Assembly: GCA_947172415.1 (NCBI GenBank) | Contig: OX359198.1 | Span: forward strand, 4,123,401-4,187,400 | Length of the DNA stretch: 64,000 bases | Direction of reading: 5' to 3' | DNA from: Chondrosia reniformis | Taxonomy: Eukaryota > Porifera > Demospongiae > Chondrillida > Chondrillidae | In this document: positions 12,357 to 23,394 of the stretch, one piece after another | Layout: the number at the start of each line of letters is the position of its first letter | How positions within the stretch are numbered: the stretch's first letter is position 1 | Notes under the pieces: generated by a model | Databases searched by the model: none | What the model saw: the letters and a program-made list of their open reading frames with translations, nothing else | What the model was told of the DNA's origin: nothing | Made by a program: the position numbers and the translations under genes

Positions 12357-13446
12357 ATGGCAAATCAAAGTGAAAGGGAAGAGGGCACATCTAATAGTAT
12401 GGAGATAGCCCATTTGAAAGTATGTTTTGGTGCTATACGGTACACGGAGTCGTTGTGGGTGCTGTATCCCCTGTGTAGAGCAGTTGAAAGGAGAGTGGGA
12501 CCAAGTGGTTTGATGGGCAAATAACGGACAGCAAGAAAGTGGCAAGATGGGATTCTATTGATCCAAAGTTACGGAGTGTGGTAGATGCAGCAAGACAAAG
12601 CGGGGAAGGAGTAGCGATTTCAAATTGCCAGGTTAAAATGTGCCGAAATAGTTCAAGTGAAATGGAGATTTTTTGAACAATAAATGTAAAGTAGTAAAAT
12701 CTCCAAAAAGATTTAGAATAGATTCTTCGCTAATTAGTGCAAATTTGACCAATTGTAAGGATATCCATATTGCTGACATAACAGAAGTTGCTATAGAGCA
12801 ACAAGTGAGTGTGACAGCTAAAGTGATATCAATTGATTCACCTGAGAAAGTAAAAGGTAGACAAGGTGGGATGCTGAGACTGCAGAATTTTTATATTGCT
12901 GATGCAACAAGCAAATGCAGATGTGTAGCATGGGAAGAAGACATTGACCTAGTGGAAAAGCAGAAGAGTTATTGTTTGAAGGATGTCACTATTAAACAGT
13001 TTGATGGGATCTGACACCTTTCATTCTCGCCAACAGCAAAGGTAGAGTGTGTGGCTGATATTAGTGGAGATGTTAGTGAGGAGATGGTTGGTGGATAATC
13101 TGAAGGAGTGAAGGTGAAGGCAGAGGTAGTGGTAGTTGGCAGATGTGAATCATATATTAGTTGCAGACTATGTATGTCCAAAGTAGTGAAGTGTACTGAT
13201 ATCTGTGGAGAATGTTCAAAGTGTGGGGCAAAAATGAAAATAAACTACGGTGTTAGAAGGGTAGCAGCCAATATGATATTGAAGGATACAGATGGAAAGG
13301 AGTAGAAGGTTACTGCTTTTTCAGACATTGTTGAAAAGATGGTTGAGGGCATTGATGATGGAAAAGATGTGGCTCAAAAGCTTTTGTTAGCCCCAGTGAT
13401 GGAGTACACAATCAAGAAGGATATCGTTTGTTCAGTTATGAAGTAG
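12357..13446 (+). pseudogene. RPA1-like single-strand DNA-binding (OB-fold) protein, broken; possibly Helitron cargo
   Basis: Across three frames the plus strand encodes an RPA-type protein. It opens MANQSEREEGTSNSM, then GVVVGAVSPV and KWFDGQITDSKKVARW, an OB fold resembling RPA DNA-binding domains. A second OB fold follows (VSVTAKVISIDSP, RLQNFYIADATSKCRCVAW). A C-terminal CxxC...CxxC zinc ribbon (CRLCMSKVVKC, CGECSKCG) matches the Rep-A C domain. Breaks include a frameshift near 12,400-12,440, one in the T run near 12,672, and in-frame stops at 13,012, about 13,096 and 13,303. RPA-like genes are known passengers of some animal and plant Helitrons. This one lies tail-to-tail with the Helitron to its right, so cargo status is inference. 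Confidence 0.7.
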
Positions 13447-13779
13447 TCTAACTAATTAAGTCTTTTTTGTGAACCTATAGATATGCTGAATATAAATATT
13501 ATAGTATATTATGTTGAATTGTGTTAACATTTAATCTTTTTTATTATAATACTGTCGACGTCATGATTGTAATTAGTACCAGAAAGTTATCATTTTAATA
13601 ATATATATATATAGATCTTTAAGTATATATGACTATATAAAAAGAGTGAGAGAAACACATTAATTTAAGTAAGAAAAATGTGAAAAGAATGAAAATGCAT
13701 GCATTTTTTGCTATACACAATGGACTGCTACATTTATATGATGCATGAGTGTGAAATTAAAGTGATACAAATTACAACA
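13447..13779. other. No gene seen; AT-rich spacer
   Basis: AT-rich sequence with a short TATATA run near 13,601. No coding or structural signal is recognised between the RPA-like pseudogene and the minisatellite. Confidence 0.5.
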
Positions 13780-14735
13780 TTGGAGGTGGGGATGGGGTGA
13801 GTGGATAGTCCATTGGAGGTGGGGATGGGGTGAGGGGATAGTCTGCCAATGGTGGTGATGGAGTGAGGGGATAGCATATTGGAGGTGAGGATGGGGTGAG
13901 GGGATAGTCTATTGGTGGTGGGGATGGGTGAGGGGATAGTCTGCCAATGGTGGTGATGGAGTGAGGGGATATATAGTCTATTGGAGGTGTGGATGGGGTA
14001 AGGGGGGTAAGTCTATTTGTGGTGGGGATGGGGTGAGGGGATAGTCTGCCAATTGTGGTGATGGAGTGAAGGAATAGCATATTGGAGGTGGGGATGGGGT
14101 GAGGGGATAGTCTATTGGTGGTGGGGATGGGGTGAGGGGATAGTCTGCCGATTGTGGTGATGGAGTGAGGGGATATATAGTCTATTGGAGGTGGGGATGG
14201 GGTAAGGGGGGATAGTCTGTCAATGGTGGGGATGGGGTGAGGGGATAGTCTGCTGACAGTGGTGATGGGGTGAGTGGATAGTCCATTGGAGGTGGGGATG
14301 GGGTGAGGGGATAGTCTGCTGACGGTGGTGATGGAGTGAGGGGATAGTCTATTGGAGGTGGGGATGGGGTAAGGGGATAGTCCATTGGAGGTGAGGATGG
14401 GGTAAGGGGATAGTCTGCTGACGGTGGGGATGGAGTGAGAAGGTTCATCAGAGGGGATAGTCTGCTGACGGTGGTGATTGGGGTGAGTGGATAGTCCATT
14501 GGAGTTGGGGATAGGGTGAGGGGATAGTCCATTGGAGGTGGGGATGGGGTAAGGGGATAGTCCATTGGAGGTGGGGATGGGGTAAGGGTCGGGATAGTCT
14601 GCTGACGGTGGGGATGGAGTGAGAAGGTTCATTGAAGAGGAGATGGAGTAAGAGGATACTCTGCTGGCAGTGGGGATGGAGTGAGGGATAGTCCTTTGGA
14701 AGCAGGGATGGTGTGAGATGTAAGCCTTCTGATGA
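13780..14735. repeat. G-rich 33-bp minisatellite
   Basis: About 28 imperfect copies of a unit near 33 bp, consensus built on GGAGGTGGGGATGGGGTGAG and GGGATAGTCCATT, with two alternating flavours (CCATTGGAGGT and CTGCTGACGGT). The plus strand is extremely G-rich with GGGGATGGGGTGAGGGG cores, so quadruplex formation is plausible. Long Pro/Ser-rich frames on the minus strand arise because 33 is divisible by three. They are not accepted as genes. Confidence 0.9.
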
Positions 14736-14806
14736 ATGCAAGTGTGGAAATGTACTCCTTTCTAGTATTATTGAGTCGCAAATCTTCCACTTTCTGATCT
14801 TACAGC

Positions 14807-17800
14807 CTACAACTGTTTACAAGATTTGTCAGGTGCTGTAAGGTAAAGGATGGGTCCATTAGTGTGTCTGTTAGGTGGTGTACGTGAGAACAAACTGCAA
14901 ATGTAAGGCCAGATCAGAATTCTTTCTTGCCAATGTCAACGACTTTGTCCAGAGTGAGCCCTGGTGCTTTGTGGATGGTGACAGCCCATGCTAGCTTGGG
15001 AGGCAGTTGCAGATGAGAACACTGGGAAGTGGATGATGACCATGTTCAACGGAGTGGTGTGATTGGAACAGTACCATCAGGGAGGGTAGGTCTTGAGTAT
15101 CTGTCAAATTGAACTGTTACTGCCACTGGTAAATCAGGAGGTGCTGTACCAACATGATAGCAGATATATAGCCTTATTGGTTCCCGTGACACCATTGACC
15201 AGTCCCATGTCGATCCACAGATTGGGGATAGCATCACACGAGCATCTACAGCTAGGTAGATGATTGAATCAAGACCAGAGGCATCATCTGATGAAGCCTA
15301 TGACGCATTTGGTCCTGTATGCACAGCTTTCATGGTAGCAATGGGTTGGCCAAGAGAATGGAGCTTGGAGACATTGTGTTCCACCACAGGTGTAGTTATT
15401 GGGAACAGATGAAGGGCACTGGTAAACAGAGATAGGTCCTGCACTTGAGCAGGTGTCCTGTTCATAAAATGTCTCCAGTCATACTGAGTAACTTGACTAT
15501 CCCTCAGCCATAGCAGCATTTTGAGAAATTGAACCTGGCTGGGATCATCACCAGATTGTCGCATTACCTGGTTAAGAACCACTGCATGATCAAACAGCTG
15601 GTATGCACTGCTGCTTAGGTCAGAGAGAGCTGTTTGTGGTGCTGCGATACAGAGAGGGAGGTCCATTACTGGGGGAGCTGGCCAAAATCTCCGAACAGTA
15701 GACATGAGCATCCTCCCAATAACTGGTCAGAACGTTGTGGGAAACCTTGATGGAGTCTTCTGTATTCTTGTCCAAAGATCTTCCTCCCCACCATTGACAT
15801 CTCGTCAATGATGAGGTATTCCACATTGGCCAGAGATTACTGCATCTTATGCAGGTGTTCCCCTGTAGGTCCTTGAACTCCCCTTTGGTTGGCAGGTTCA
15901 AAAGTGAGTAAAGTGTGTGGCCATTGATGTTGAAGGCAGCTACACCAGTTGGTGCTGCCACACAAGCTCTGTCACCAAGGAGCAGTCTCAGGCAATGACT
16001 CAGGTAGGACTTACCAGTCCCTGCTGTTCCTGACACTATCATGTGCTGAGGTGAGGAAGCAGTGCTCTCCAGGTGTTGCGGCACTAAGGCATAGACCTGT
16101 AGTTGCTGGCCTTGAAGGTGGTGAGGGCAGCAATAATGGTGAAGGTGTACTGAGGAGCTGACTGACGCTACTGAGTGATGAAGACTGGTAGTTCTTCCAA
16201 GTTAGGGTATGCCGTAGACATGCTTGACCAGTTGTAGTCCTCATCACAGTTTGAATCAGTCTGAATGTCAGCATTGTGCTGGCATATCAGCATCCACTCT
16301 TCTATAGCTCTGGGCATGGCAGTTGGGTTATGTATGTCCTGTTCCTGCAGAGGAAAGGTATAAATCTATATAAATCACCTATGAGTGCCGCCAGTAGAAA
16401 TCACAGAAAATGGCCTCCAACACAAACTGACTTTTTCCTAGCAAATGTCTTATGGCCCTTAGAGAACGTTTGTACCAAGTTTGAAAGAAATCTCTTTTTT
16501 ATGATGGAGACATGTTCGATTAAAATTATTGTCCCGTATACATTTTTAGCGTATTAAAAATTTTATTTCATAAATACCTGAGGCTATTTTCTGCAATTTC
16601 TACTGGCGGCGCTCACATATATATGTTAAACAAAATAAATGTTATATGCATAAATATAATAATTACCTCTGCATTGTCTTCATCATCTTCCATAGGCTGG
16701 CTCTGTTGTTGCTCAAGCCTCCTAATGTCTTCCTCTCGTGATGGAGGAACATTTCCTGTCTGAAGGAGAAGGGCATAAGCTGAAGCAAACATTTCACTTA
16801 CACTCTTGAGTTCACCAATGTGACGAAATGGCTTATGCAACATTAGCTTTTGCTGGCAGTATTGCTCATAGTTGGGACCATTGGGATCTGTGGAGCAGTA
16901 GGGGCGTACAACTACAACTTTTGTCCTGTGGTGCTTTGGCTCAGATCCTGTCCCTTTGAGCATGCTGTAGTTCTGAGCAAAGTGGAGGAGCTTCATTTTC
17001 TCAAAGATAGGAGTTTTGGGACGCTGAATGTAATTGTCCAAGATGGAAGGCATGGTTGCATGGGGGTTATTTCCCAGCTGCACTTGCCGAGACCCATCTA
17101 AGCTAAGGATGATGAGGTCCCATGATGATCTAATGAGAGGCAGTTGGAGTAGCAAGTTGCAAGTCTCTTGAGCTGAGTAATCCCTCTCCCCCACACTGTT
17201 AATGAGGAGATTCTGCACTGCCTTGAGGGAAGTGCTGTTATCCTTTAGACTTCTCACTATGTTGGTATAGACTTCTCTTAGTGGTAGGGAGCGGGGCTCA
17301 CTCTTGATGGCATATTTTGTGACATAATTGATGACCCTTCGACGTGACACACAATATTGCATGTCAACATTGGCACGCCACAATGAGAGCTGGACAGGAT
17401 TAAAACTGTTCAGATAGCCATCATTGCGAGCAGTGATGAGCACCGGTTCTCTGTCTTGACCATCAATCTCATCATTCTTGTCACCCTTTACAAGAACTGT
17501 ATTTGGCTGCAATGGCTTGGGATAGCCAAAGCGACACTGCTGTATTCCCTTCCGAGTACGCCAACAGGTTGCAGTTGAACAGCGAGTGTGACACTGACAA
17601 GTGGCAATGAGGTCTGACAAGTCTTCATCGAAGTCTATGACCTCTGAGTAAGGCTTGTTGCAGATGTGTGGGTTGGTTTTGGAGACAGGAGTATCTGCTT
17701 TACTGCTTCCATCAGACACCACTGTCAACCATACTCCAGGAACTCTCTTTGTGCTGCTGTAGGCATGTTACTTCCAGATGCCTCTGAGTTGGTGGCAGCA

Positions 17801-19429
17801 TCACTAACTGTGCCAGCTGTGGCATGTTCATCAGTGCTGCTAGTACTAACCAGGTTGGCACTTACTTCAGAGGAGGTTACAACATGTGCTGCTGTGTTGG
17901 CTGGTGCTACTACAGAAAACAAATCCTCCACATTTGGTGCATCTTGAAGCCATGCCAGACCACGAACATGAGGGCTTCCACGGTGTTGCCACCCAAATCA
18001 CATCCAGTAGTCTGAAGCAACAATCACTCCCTTGTAGAATGCATCAAGGAATATGTGTATGCGATGGTAGAAGAACCAGTCAGCAATGGCTGGGTTCTCC
18101 ATAAGTGCCTCGGAGCGACTGGTACTGGATTGGGGGTCATCAGGGCAGATGAGACGAGCAAGCTCTGGCCACTGGCGGTTAGCTGCACTGTGTGTGAAGA
18201 ACACAGTGGGTAGACCAAGTGTGTCCACCATGGCAATCAGTTGGCTTCTCTGCTTTAACCAGTACTGGCATGTGGCATGTAAGCTTGAGGCATAATGGAG
18301 AACCCTGTTGGAGAAAGCGTCTCCATCCCTGCCAACCATATCATGAAGGTCATCCACAGACAAGTGTTCATCGTGAGGGTGTTGATGAACATATATTCTT
18401 CCAGTTTGAAGAGCTCGATGTCTCATTTCATTGTTCAGGGCAAAGTATCTAAACTGAGGATGTTTGGCAAACTGGCCATCATGGTACAGCAGAAGGTGTT
18501 TGAAATAATTTCCAATAGTAACTGTACGTGCTCTAGGAGACACTCCAGCACCAGTAGGGAACAGAGTGGGGAAAGTACAAGAGATGTATCCCTCAGTGCT
18601 GAATGCATCGATAGGAGTTGCACTTGGTGATGGCCAAGGGATTGTTGGTGTAGCACAAAGTGGTTGAATACATAGACTGCCTGATGGTCTGTTGCTCTGT
18701 CCTACCTTGTGCTGGTATGGGTACAAACGTGCTCTGGAGATGTGCATCATAAGGATTCACTTGCTGGAGCCTCCTCCTCCTCTGTATTTACAGTCATTGT
18801 AGTGTGGCCAGAAAGATTCCCATCATTTGGGAGAAGATCTAGCATATTGCGGTTAATGGTCACATTTCTAAGAGGCCCGAGGTTATTCATTTCTAAAGCC
18901 AGTCTGTTTGCTGATTACCCCTCATCCTCTGAAGTCAGGCCTCCCTCTTCTCGTCAATTTCTAAAGCCAGTCTGTCTTGCTGATTAGCCTCATCCTCTGC
19001 AGTCAGGCCTTCCTCTCCTTGTCCATTTCTACAGGCAGTCTGTCTTGCTGATTAGCCCTCATCCTCTGCAGTCAGGCCTCCCTTTTTTCTTCCCTTTCTG
19101 CAGCCAGCCTTTCTTGTTGGTTAGCCCTCATCCACTGCAGTCGGGCCTCTCTTTCTCCAGGTAGCTCCGAAGCCAGTCTGTCACGTTGGCACTGAAGTCG
19201 GGCCTCAGAAGATGTATGAAGTTGGGCATCAGAAGATGTAATCAACTGTGCACTTTGACTCTAAGAAGCACGTCTAGCACAGTCCCGAGCCCTGCACTTA
19301 GCTAATCTTTCTTATCGCATCTCCTCAGTCTCGGAAGCACGGTGGCTCCTCTCTCTCTCCCCTACGCTTTAGGCATTTTCCATTCTGCTCCTCGGTTTCT
19401 TGTCTGGAAGTTTTTCTTCTTGAATCCAT
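14807..19429 (-). mobile_element. Helitron RepHel gene, inactive
   Basis: From an ATG at 19,429 the minus strand encodes a Helitron replicase-helicase. It has an N-terminal part with repeated basic segments (LASELPGERER, ARDCARRAS), then the Helitron-like N domain (18,750-17,998). The Rep domain includes RGSPHVRGLAWL (about 17,985), where the second His of the HUH motif is Arg, and the two-tyrosine motif YVTKY (about 17,320). After an intron (about 16,659-16,348) comes a PIF1-type helicase with Walker A GTAGTGKS (about 16,030), APTGVAAFNI, GDFGQLPP-like sequence, and the C-terminal IHKAPGLTLDKVV and GLTFAVCSR. Stops (for example at 17,998) and frameshifts are present. Element termini (5' TC, 3' hairpin plus CTRR) were not located. 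Confidence 0.9.
16382..16616. mobile_element. MITE inside the Helitron intron
   Basis: A 235-bp segment is bounded by inverted repeats TGAGTGCCGCCAGTAGAAAT at the left and the reverse complement of TGAGCGCCGCCAGTAGAAAT at the right. It has no coding capacity. It lies within the intron inferred between the Rep and helicase parts (donor after GACAATGCAGAG, acceptor CTCTGCAG), so the insertion did not cut the reading frame. No target duplication is obvious. Confidence 0.7.
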
Positions 19430-19814
19430 GATGAGTTGAATAGGTTTTTCTGGAGAAACAAATACACTAACAGTCTGAATGATTTAACTTTTGCTTTAAA
19501 TAATAGCCTCTATTCTTTGAAGTCTAAAGCCTATATAATGTGGATGTCAAGCTGTGGTGGGAGACAGCATTAAGGTGATAATAGGTGCTGACTTTCGTGA
19601 TGGCGCTCTAGAAAACGTTGTGCATGGCAAATACTCTTTATTTCGTGGTCTTAACCAACCGTTTGAAGCTTTCTGTGGCGAATATTCAATCTGTTCACGA
19701 GCGGTGGCCATTTTGGTTTTGATAAATGTAAACATACAGTAAGCTGTACGGCACATATATATAAAAATATACATAATTGTCCATGTGTAGGAATAAGGAG
19801 TGTTATATATTATG
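19430..19814. other. Helitron upstream region; no gene seen
   Basis: This lies upstream of the Helitron ATG on the minus strand and may contain its promoter and 5' end. No TC-start boundary could be fixed by eye. Confidence 0.35.
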
Positions 19815-20038
19815 CATGTTTAAATACAATCAAGTACTACACAGTGCAAGTTACAAATTTATACAAGGATGCAAGTGACTCCCAAGATAATCACACTGAG
19901 GTATATAATATAATACGGATGCATATGACTCCCAAAATAATCACAATCAGGTATATTAAACGCTACAAGACTTTAGCCACACTGAAATTCTCAACTGCTG
20001 CATACAGAGTGGTAGTCTACAGATCATATAAGGTTAAA
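19815..20038 (+). repeat. Dispersed repeat, 'CAAGTACTACACAGTGCAAG' family
   Basis: The segment contains CAATCAAGTACTACACAGTG, a tandem pair of GTGACTCCCAAGATAATCAC-like units, and CAAGACTTTAGCCACACTG. The same order of blocks recurs at 30,222-30,520 (same strand) and, inverted, at 31,024-31,145 and 34,520-34,640. Copies differ by a few percent to tens of percent. Confidence 0.75.
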
Positions 20039-20352
20039 CACATGGCCTTCCAATTACCTTTTCACACCTTCGGTAACTTGCACACAGGGACATGGCAGCC
20101 AGAGCCTTTAATTTATTTCATGAACAATGTCCCCTGTGTGCAAGTTACCAAATTGTCTCTAACCCTGTTGTTTATGTAAATGCATGCAAGCAACCAATGG
20201 TACTCCTAGCTCACACTCGAGGCAAGTCAAATCTGGGGTGATTATTGGCTGAGACCCCCTGCATGAGACTGGAATTTTTGCTGATAATGGCATGCAGATG
20301 CATCATCTTCAGTCTCTACTAAGGTGTGAAAAGGTAATTGGAAGGCCATGTG
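20039..20352. repeat. Foldback element with perfect 32-bp inverted repeats
   Basis: Positions 20,039-20,070 (CACATGGCCTTCCAATTACC and the next 12 bases) are the exact reverse complement of 20,321-20,352. An inner pair (GGTAACTTGCACACAGGG near 20,072 and its complement near 20,131) nests inside. The right arm directly abuts the remaining piece of the retrotransposon 3' LTR. Confidence 0.85.
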
Positions 20353-20419
20353 TGATCATACGCAATCAATTAGGTTGTAGTTTAGTTAGTCAATGGATCT
20401 ATAGTCCTAGGACTTCACA
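20353..20419 (-). repeat. 3' LTR fragment of the Ty3/gypsy element, truncated
   Basis: The segment matches the outer 70 bp of the 5' LTR (25,172-25,241), sharing GATCATA...CAATC...ATTAGGT and GTAGTCCTAGGACTTCACA. On the minus strand it begins TGTGAAG directly after the polypurine tract. The rest of the LTR (about 310 bp) is missing and replaced by the foldback element. Confidence 0.8.
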
Positions 20420-20437
20420 TTCCTCCCCCCTTCTCCT
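20420..20437 (-). promoter_or_regulatory. Polypurine tract of the Ty3/gypsy element
   Basis: On the minus strand AGGAGAAGGGGGGAGGAA lies immediately before the TGTGAAG start of the 3' LTR. This is the position of the plus-strand primer in LTR retrotransposons. Confidence 0.75.
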
Positions 20438-20637
20438 GCGACACGGCAGTCTTGTCACGTAGCAAGAATATCCATCCTAGATAGAGAATCAGCATTGCCA
20501 TTCAAAGTCCACTTCTTGTTGGTTACCCTAAATTGGTAAGGCTGTAGAGCAAGACTCCATCTGGCTAGTCGGGGATTAGATTCCTTGAGGCAATCCAGCC
20601 AAGCTAATGAGTGATGATCAGTCTGTACTACAAAGGG

Positions 20638-21140
20638 TCATCCTAGAAGATAGACTCTGAAGGTTTGGACTCCTAACTTCACAGCAAGGCACTCCTTCTC
20701 TATGGTTGAATAGTTCTCTTCACGCGGTAATAATTTTCTACTGAAGTAGGCGATGGGATGCTTCTCACCTTGGTCAGATATCTGACTGAGCACAGCTCCT
20801 ATTCCACGACTCAAGGCATCTGTCTGCAGGGTGAAAGGCTGGTCCAAACAGGGGCTATGGAGTACAGGTGAAGTACAAAGACTCTCCTTTAACTGTTGGA
20901 AGACTCTGTTAGTCTCCTCTGACCACTGGACCTTGGTAGGAATAAATTTCCGGGTTAGATCCGTCAAGGGGGCTGCAACCGTTGCATAATTGGGGATAAA
21001 CTTCTGTAGTATCCAGTTTGTCCCAAGAAAGCCCTCACTTGCTTCTTGGTCTGTGGCACAGCCCACCTCTTGACTGCCTCTACCTTGCTCACCTCCGGTC
21101 GTATGGTCCCACCTCCCACAACATGACCTAGGTACACACA
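20638..21140 (-). pseudogene. Ty3/gypsy RNase H region
   Basis: On the minus strand this follows the RT. It contains the Ty3/gypsy RT-to-RNase H connection (PNYATVAAPLTDLTRK, WSEETNRVFQQLK) and the RNase H opening FTLQTDALSRGIGAVLSQ with the first catalytic Asp in TDA. KHPIAYFSRKLLPREENYSTIEKE carries the conserved Glu region. The frame is broken near 21,000-21,100. Downstream to 20,440 the similarity continues weakly with stops. Confidence 0.8.
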
Positions 21141-21145
21141 CTCTT

Positions 21146-21815
21146 TTATGCCAAATTGACACTGCTCGGCTTGGCTGTCAAACCTGCATCCCGGAGTCTC
21201 TGTAAGACTGCCTGCAGATGTTGCAGATGCTCCTCACAAGTGGCACTAAAGATGACGAGGTCATCAAGATATGCTGCTGAGTAGGCCTGCCCCCCGTGCA
21301 TCAGACGATCCATCATTCTCTGGAATGTTGCTGGTGCTTCTTGTAGTCCAAAAGGCATGGTGATGAACTGAAAGAGCCCCTGTGGTGTAATAAAAGCTAT
21401 TTTCCTTGCTTTGTGTTGACATGGGCACCTGCCAATAACCCCTAGCTAGATATAAGGTAGTCAGATATTTGGCTTTCCCCAACTTGTCCAACAGCTCATC
21501 AATTCTTGGCATTGGATAAGGATCCACCCTAGATACGGAATTCAACTTCCGATAGTCCATACAGAAGCGAAGGGTACCGTCTTTCTTCTTCACCAGCACA
21601 ATGGGTGCAGCCCACTCACTCGTAGATGGTTCCAATATGCCAGCCTTCAATATGTCTGCCAATTCCTTCTCTACAGCATCTCGGAACGTATATGGGACCC
21701 TGTAAGGTGGAAGACGGACGGGGTTAGCACTACCTGTTTCGATGTGACGGTCTACCAAATTCGTCCTCCCAGGATCAGCTTGTAGGACCTCCTGGAACTC
21801 ATTCAACAGGGTCAA
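21146..21815 (-). pseudogene. Ty3/gypsy reverse transcriptase, inactive
   Basis: Clear Ty3/gypsy RT: ILEPSTSEWAAPIVLVKKKD, LRFCMDYRKLNSVSRVDPYP, ARGYWQVP, then in a second frame FGLQEAPATFQRMMDRL and the YLDD box (AAYLDDLVIFS). In motif A the family's Asp (TTLDLARGYW) is Tyr (TTLYLARGYW), removing a catalytic metal ligand. A frameshift lies near 21,370-21,420. The domain is downstream of the integrase on the coding strand, which is not the usual gypsy order. Confidence 0.9.
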
Positions 21816-21976
21816 CAGTGCCCTGTATTGGTGAGTGGTGAGCTGAGGGGAGATTACTGCCCCTTTATTGACTGACTCTTCTGAAGAGTTGGTCCAGAGT
21901 AGAACATCATCTGACTCCTGTGGATCGTCTTCCTCCTCAGCCCATAGGTTGGTGCTGATGGGTGAGCTCCATGGCT

Positions 21977-23349
21977 TCAGTATGTTACCATGGAGGATTG
22001 TCTTCTTCTGGATATGGTCATATTCGCTTCATAGTTGACAGTACCGATCTTCCTCAGGATTGGGTATGGGCCCTGCCAATTGGCATACAGTTTGCTGGAT
22101 GAAGTGTGGAGCAACACCAACACGTGATCACCAACCCTGAACTCACGATCCCTAGCATGTCTGTCATACCACCTCTTCTGGGTTTGCTGGTCCTTTCCCA
22201 AGTTCTCTCTTGTGAGATCTGCCATCTTGGCCAGTCGTTCCTGTGCCTCCAACACATACGATATGACACTCTCACTACTCTTATGGCTCATTTCCCAGGT
22301 TTCCATTAGGATATCCAGGGGCCCCCTCACTGGGCGTCCATAAACCAGTTCAAATGTGAGAAGCCCATTGAAGCCTGTGGGACCTCTCGATATGCAAACA
22401 ACACATATGGGATCAAAGTATCCCAATCCTTCCCCTCCTCGCTGGCAGCCTTCCTAAGCATTGCTTTCAGGGTCTGATTGAATCGCTCCACCAGTCCATC
22501 TGTCTGGGGTGATAGGGGCTTGTCCTGATTGGTTGGATGTGGAGTAGCCTGTACACTTCCGCCAACAGCTCAGAGGTGAAGTTGGTACCTTAGTCCGTTA
22601 GGATTTCCTAAGGCACCCCCACTCTGGAAAAAAACCCTGGTAGCTCCTCCGCAATGTGTTCTGCATCAATAGCTTCCAGAGGTACTGCTTTTGGCCATCT
22701 AGTAGCGTAATCACACACAACCAGGATATATTTGTTACCCTTCCTACTCCTAGGTAGGGGTCCAACTATGTCCATGGCAATTCTCTCAAAGGGAACATCA
22801 ATAATGGGTAATGGCACCAGGGCAGCAGCAGGTCTTCTCTTGGGTGAGGCCTTCTGACACTCTTCACAGCTTTTGCAGTAGTGCTCCACATTCTTGTAAA
22901 GGGTTGGCCAATAAAACCTCTGCAAGAGTCTCTGGGCCGTCTTCCTCTTCCCAAGGTGGCCTGCCATTTGAAATGAATGTGCTAGTTCCATGACTACCCC
23001 CTACTCTGAACTGGGAGGACCAGCTGCTCCACCTCCCTCCATCCTCTGAACTTTGTGGGCTCCACAGACGATATAAGATATCATCTTTCAGGAAGAAAGG
23101 ATCTTCCCCATCCTTGGTGCTCTCTGCACTTCTGAAAAGTGGTTGAAGGGTCTCATCTTTCTGTTGCATACTTTGTAACTCTCTGCGGCTGATGTCCAGA
23201 GGATGCCTAGGGTTCACAATTAGGGGGTGCTCCTGTCTCCATCTCCTTCTTCCCTCTCTCTTCTGCCCCCTAGTCAGCCTGTTCTTATTATAGCCTGCTT
23301 GGAACAGGTCATCATCTAACATCTGCATCTCCTCCACTGGGCTGGGCAT
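21977..23349 (-). pseudogene. Ty3/gypsy integrase, upstream of RT
   Basis: The coding strand shows a pre-integrase segment (QQKDETLQPLFRSAES, FFLKDDILYRLW) and the HHCC zinc finger (HFQ-type: GHLGKRKTAQRL, CKSCEECQKA). The catalytic core has MDIVGPLPRSRKG, LTD followed by a stop and GTNF (about 22,600), and GLVERFN for the Glu. The C-terminus has a GPY/F module (NWQGPYPILRKIG, about 22,060). There are several frame breaks. Its place between protease and RT is characteristic of the Gmr1-like branch of Ty3/gypsy. Confidence 0.9.
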
Positions 23350-23394
23350 GGCACCAGACTTTTCTTCCCTCTCTCGCTGGTGCTGCTGCTCCTG

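Noticed and set aside
13772..14632. 286-codon Pro/Ser-rich minus-strand open frame
   Set aside because: It is produced by a 33-bp minisatellite whose period is divisible by three; frames are open on the same strand in other phases too, and unit changes do not respect codons.
13780..14735. Possible CRISPR-like array because of regular spacing
   Set aside because: Units are contiguous with no unique spacers, and the genome is eukaryotic.
18709..18987. Plus-strand frames across the Helitron and gypsy elements (for example 18,709-18,987 and 23,348-23,856)
   Set aside because: They lie antisense to well-supported transposon proteins and have no family match.
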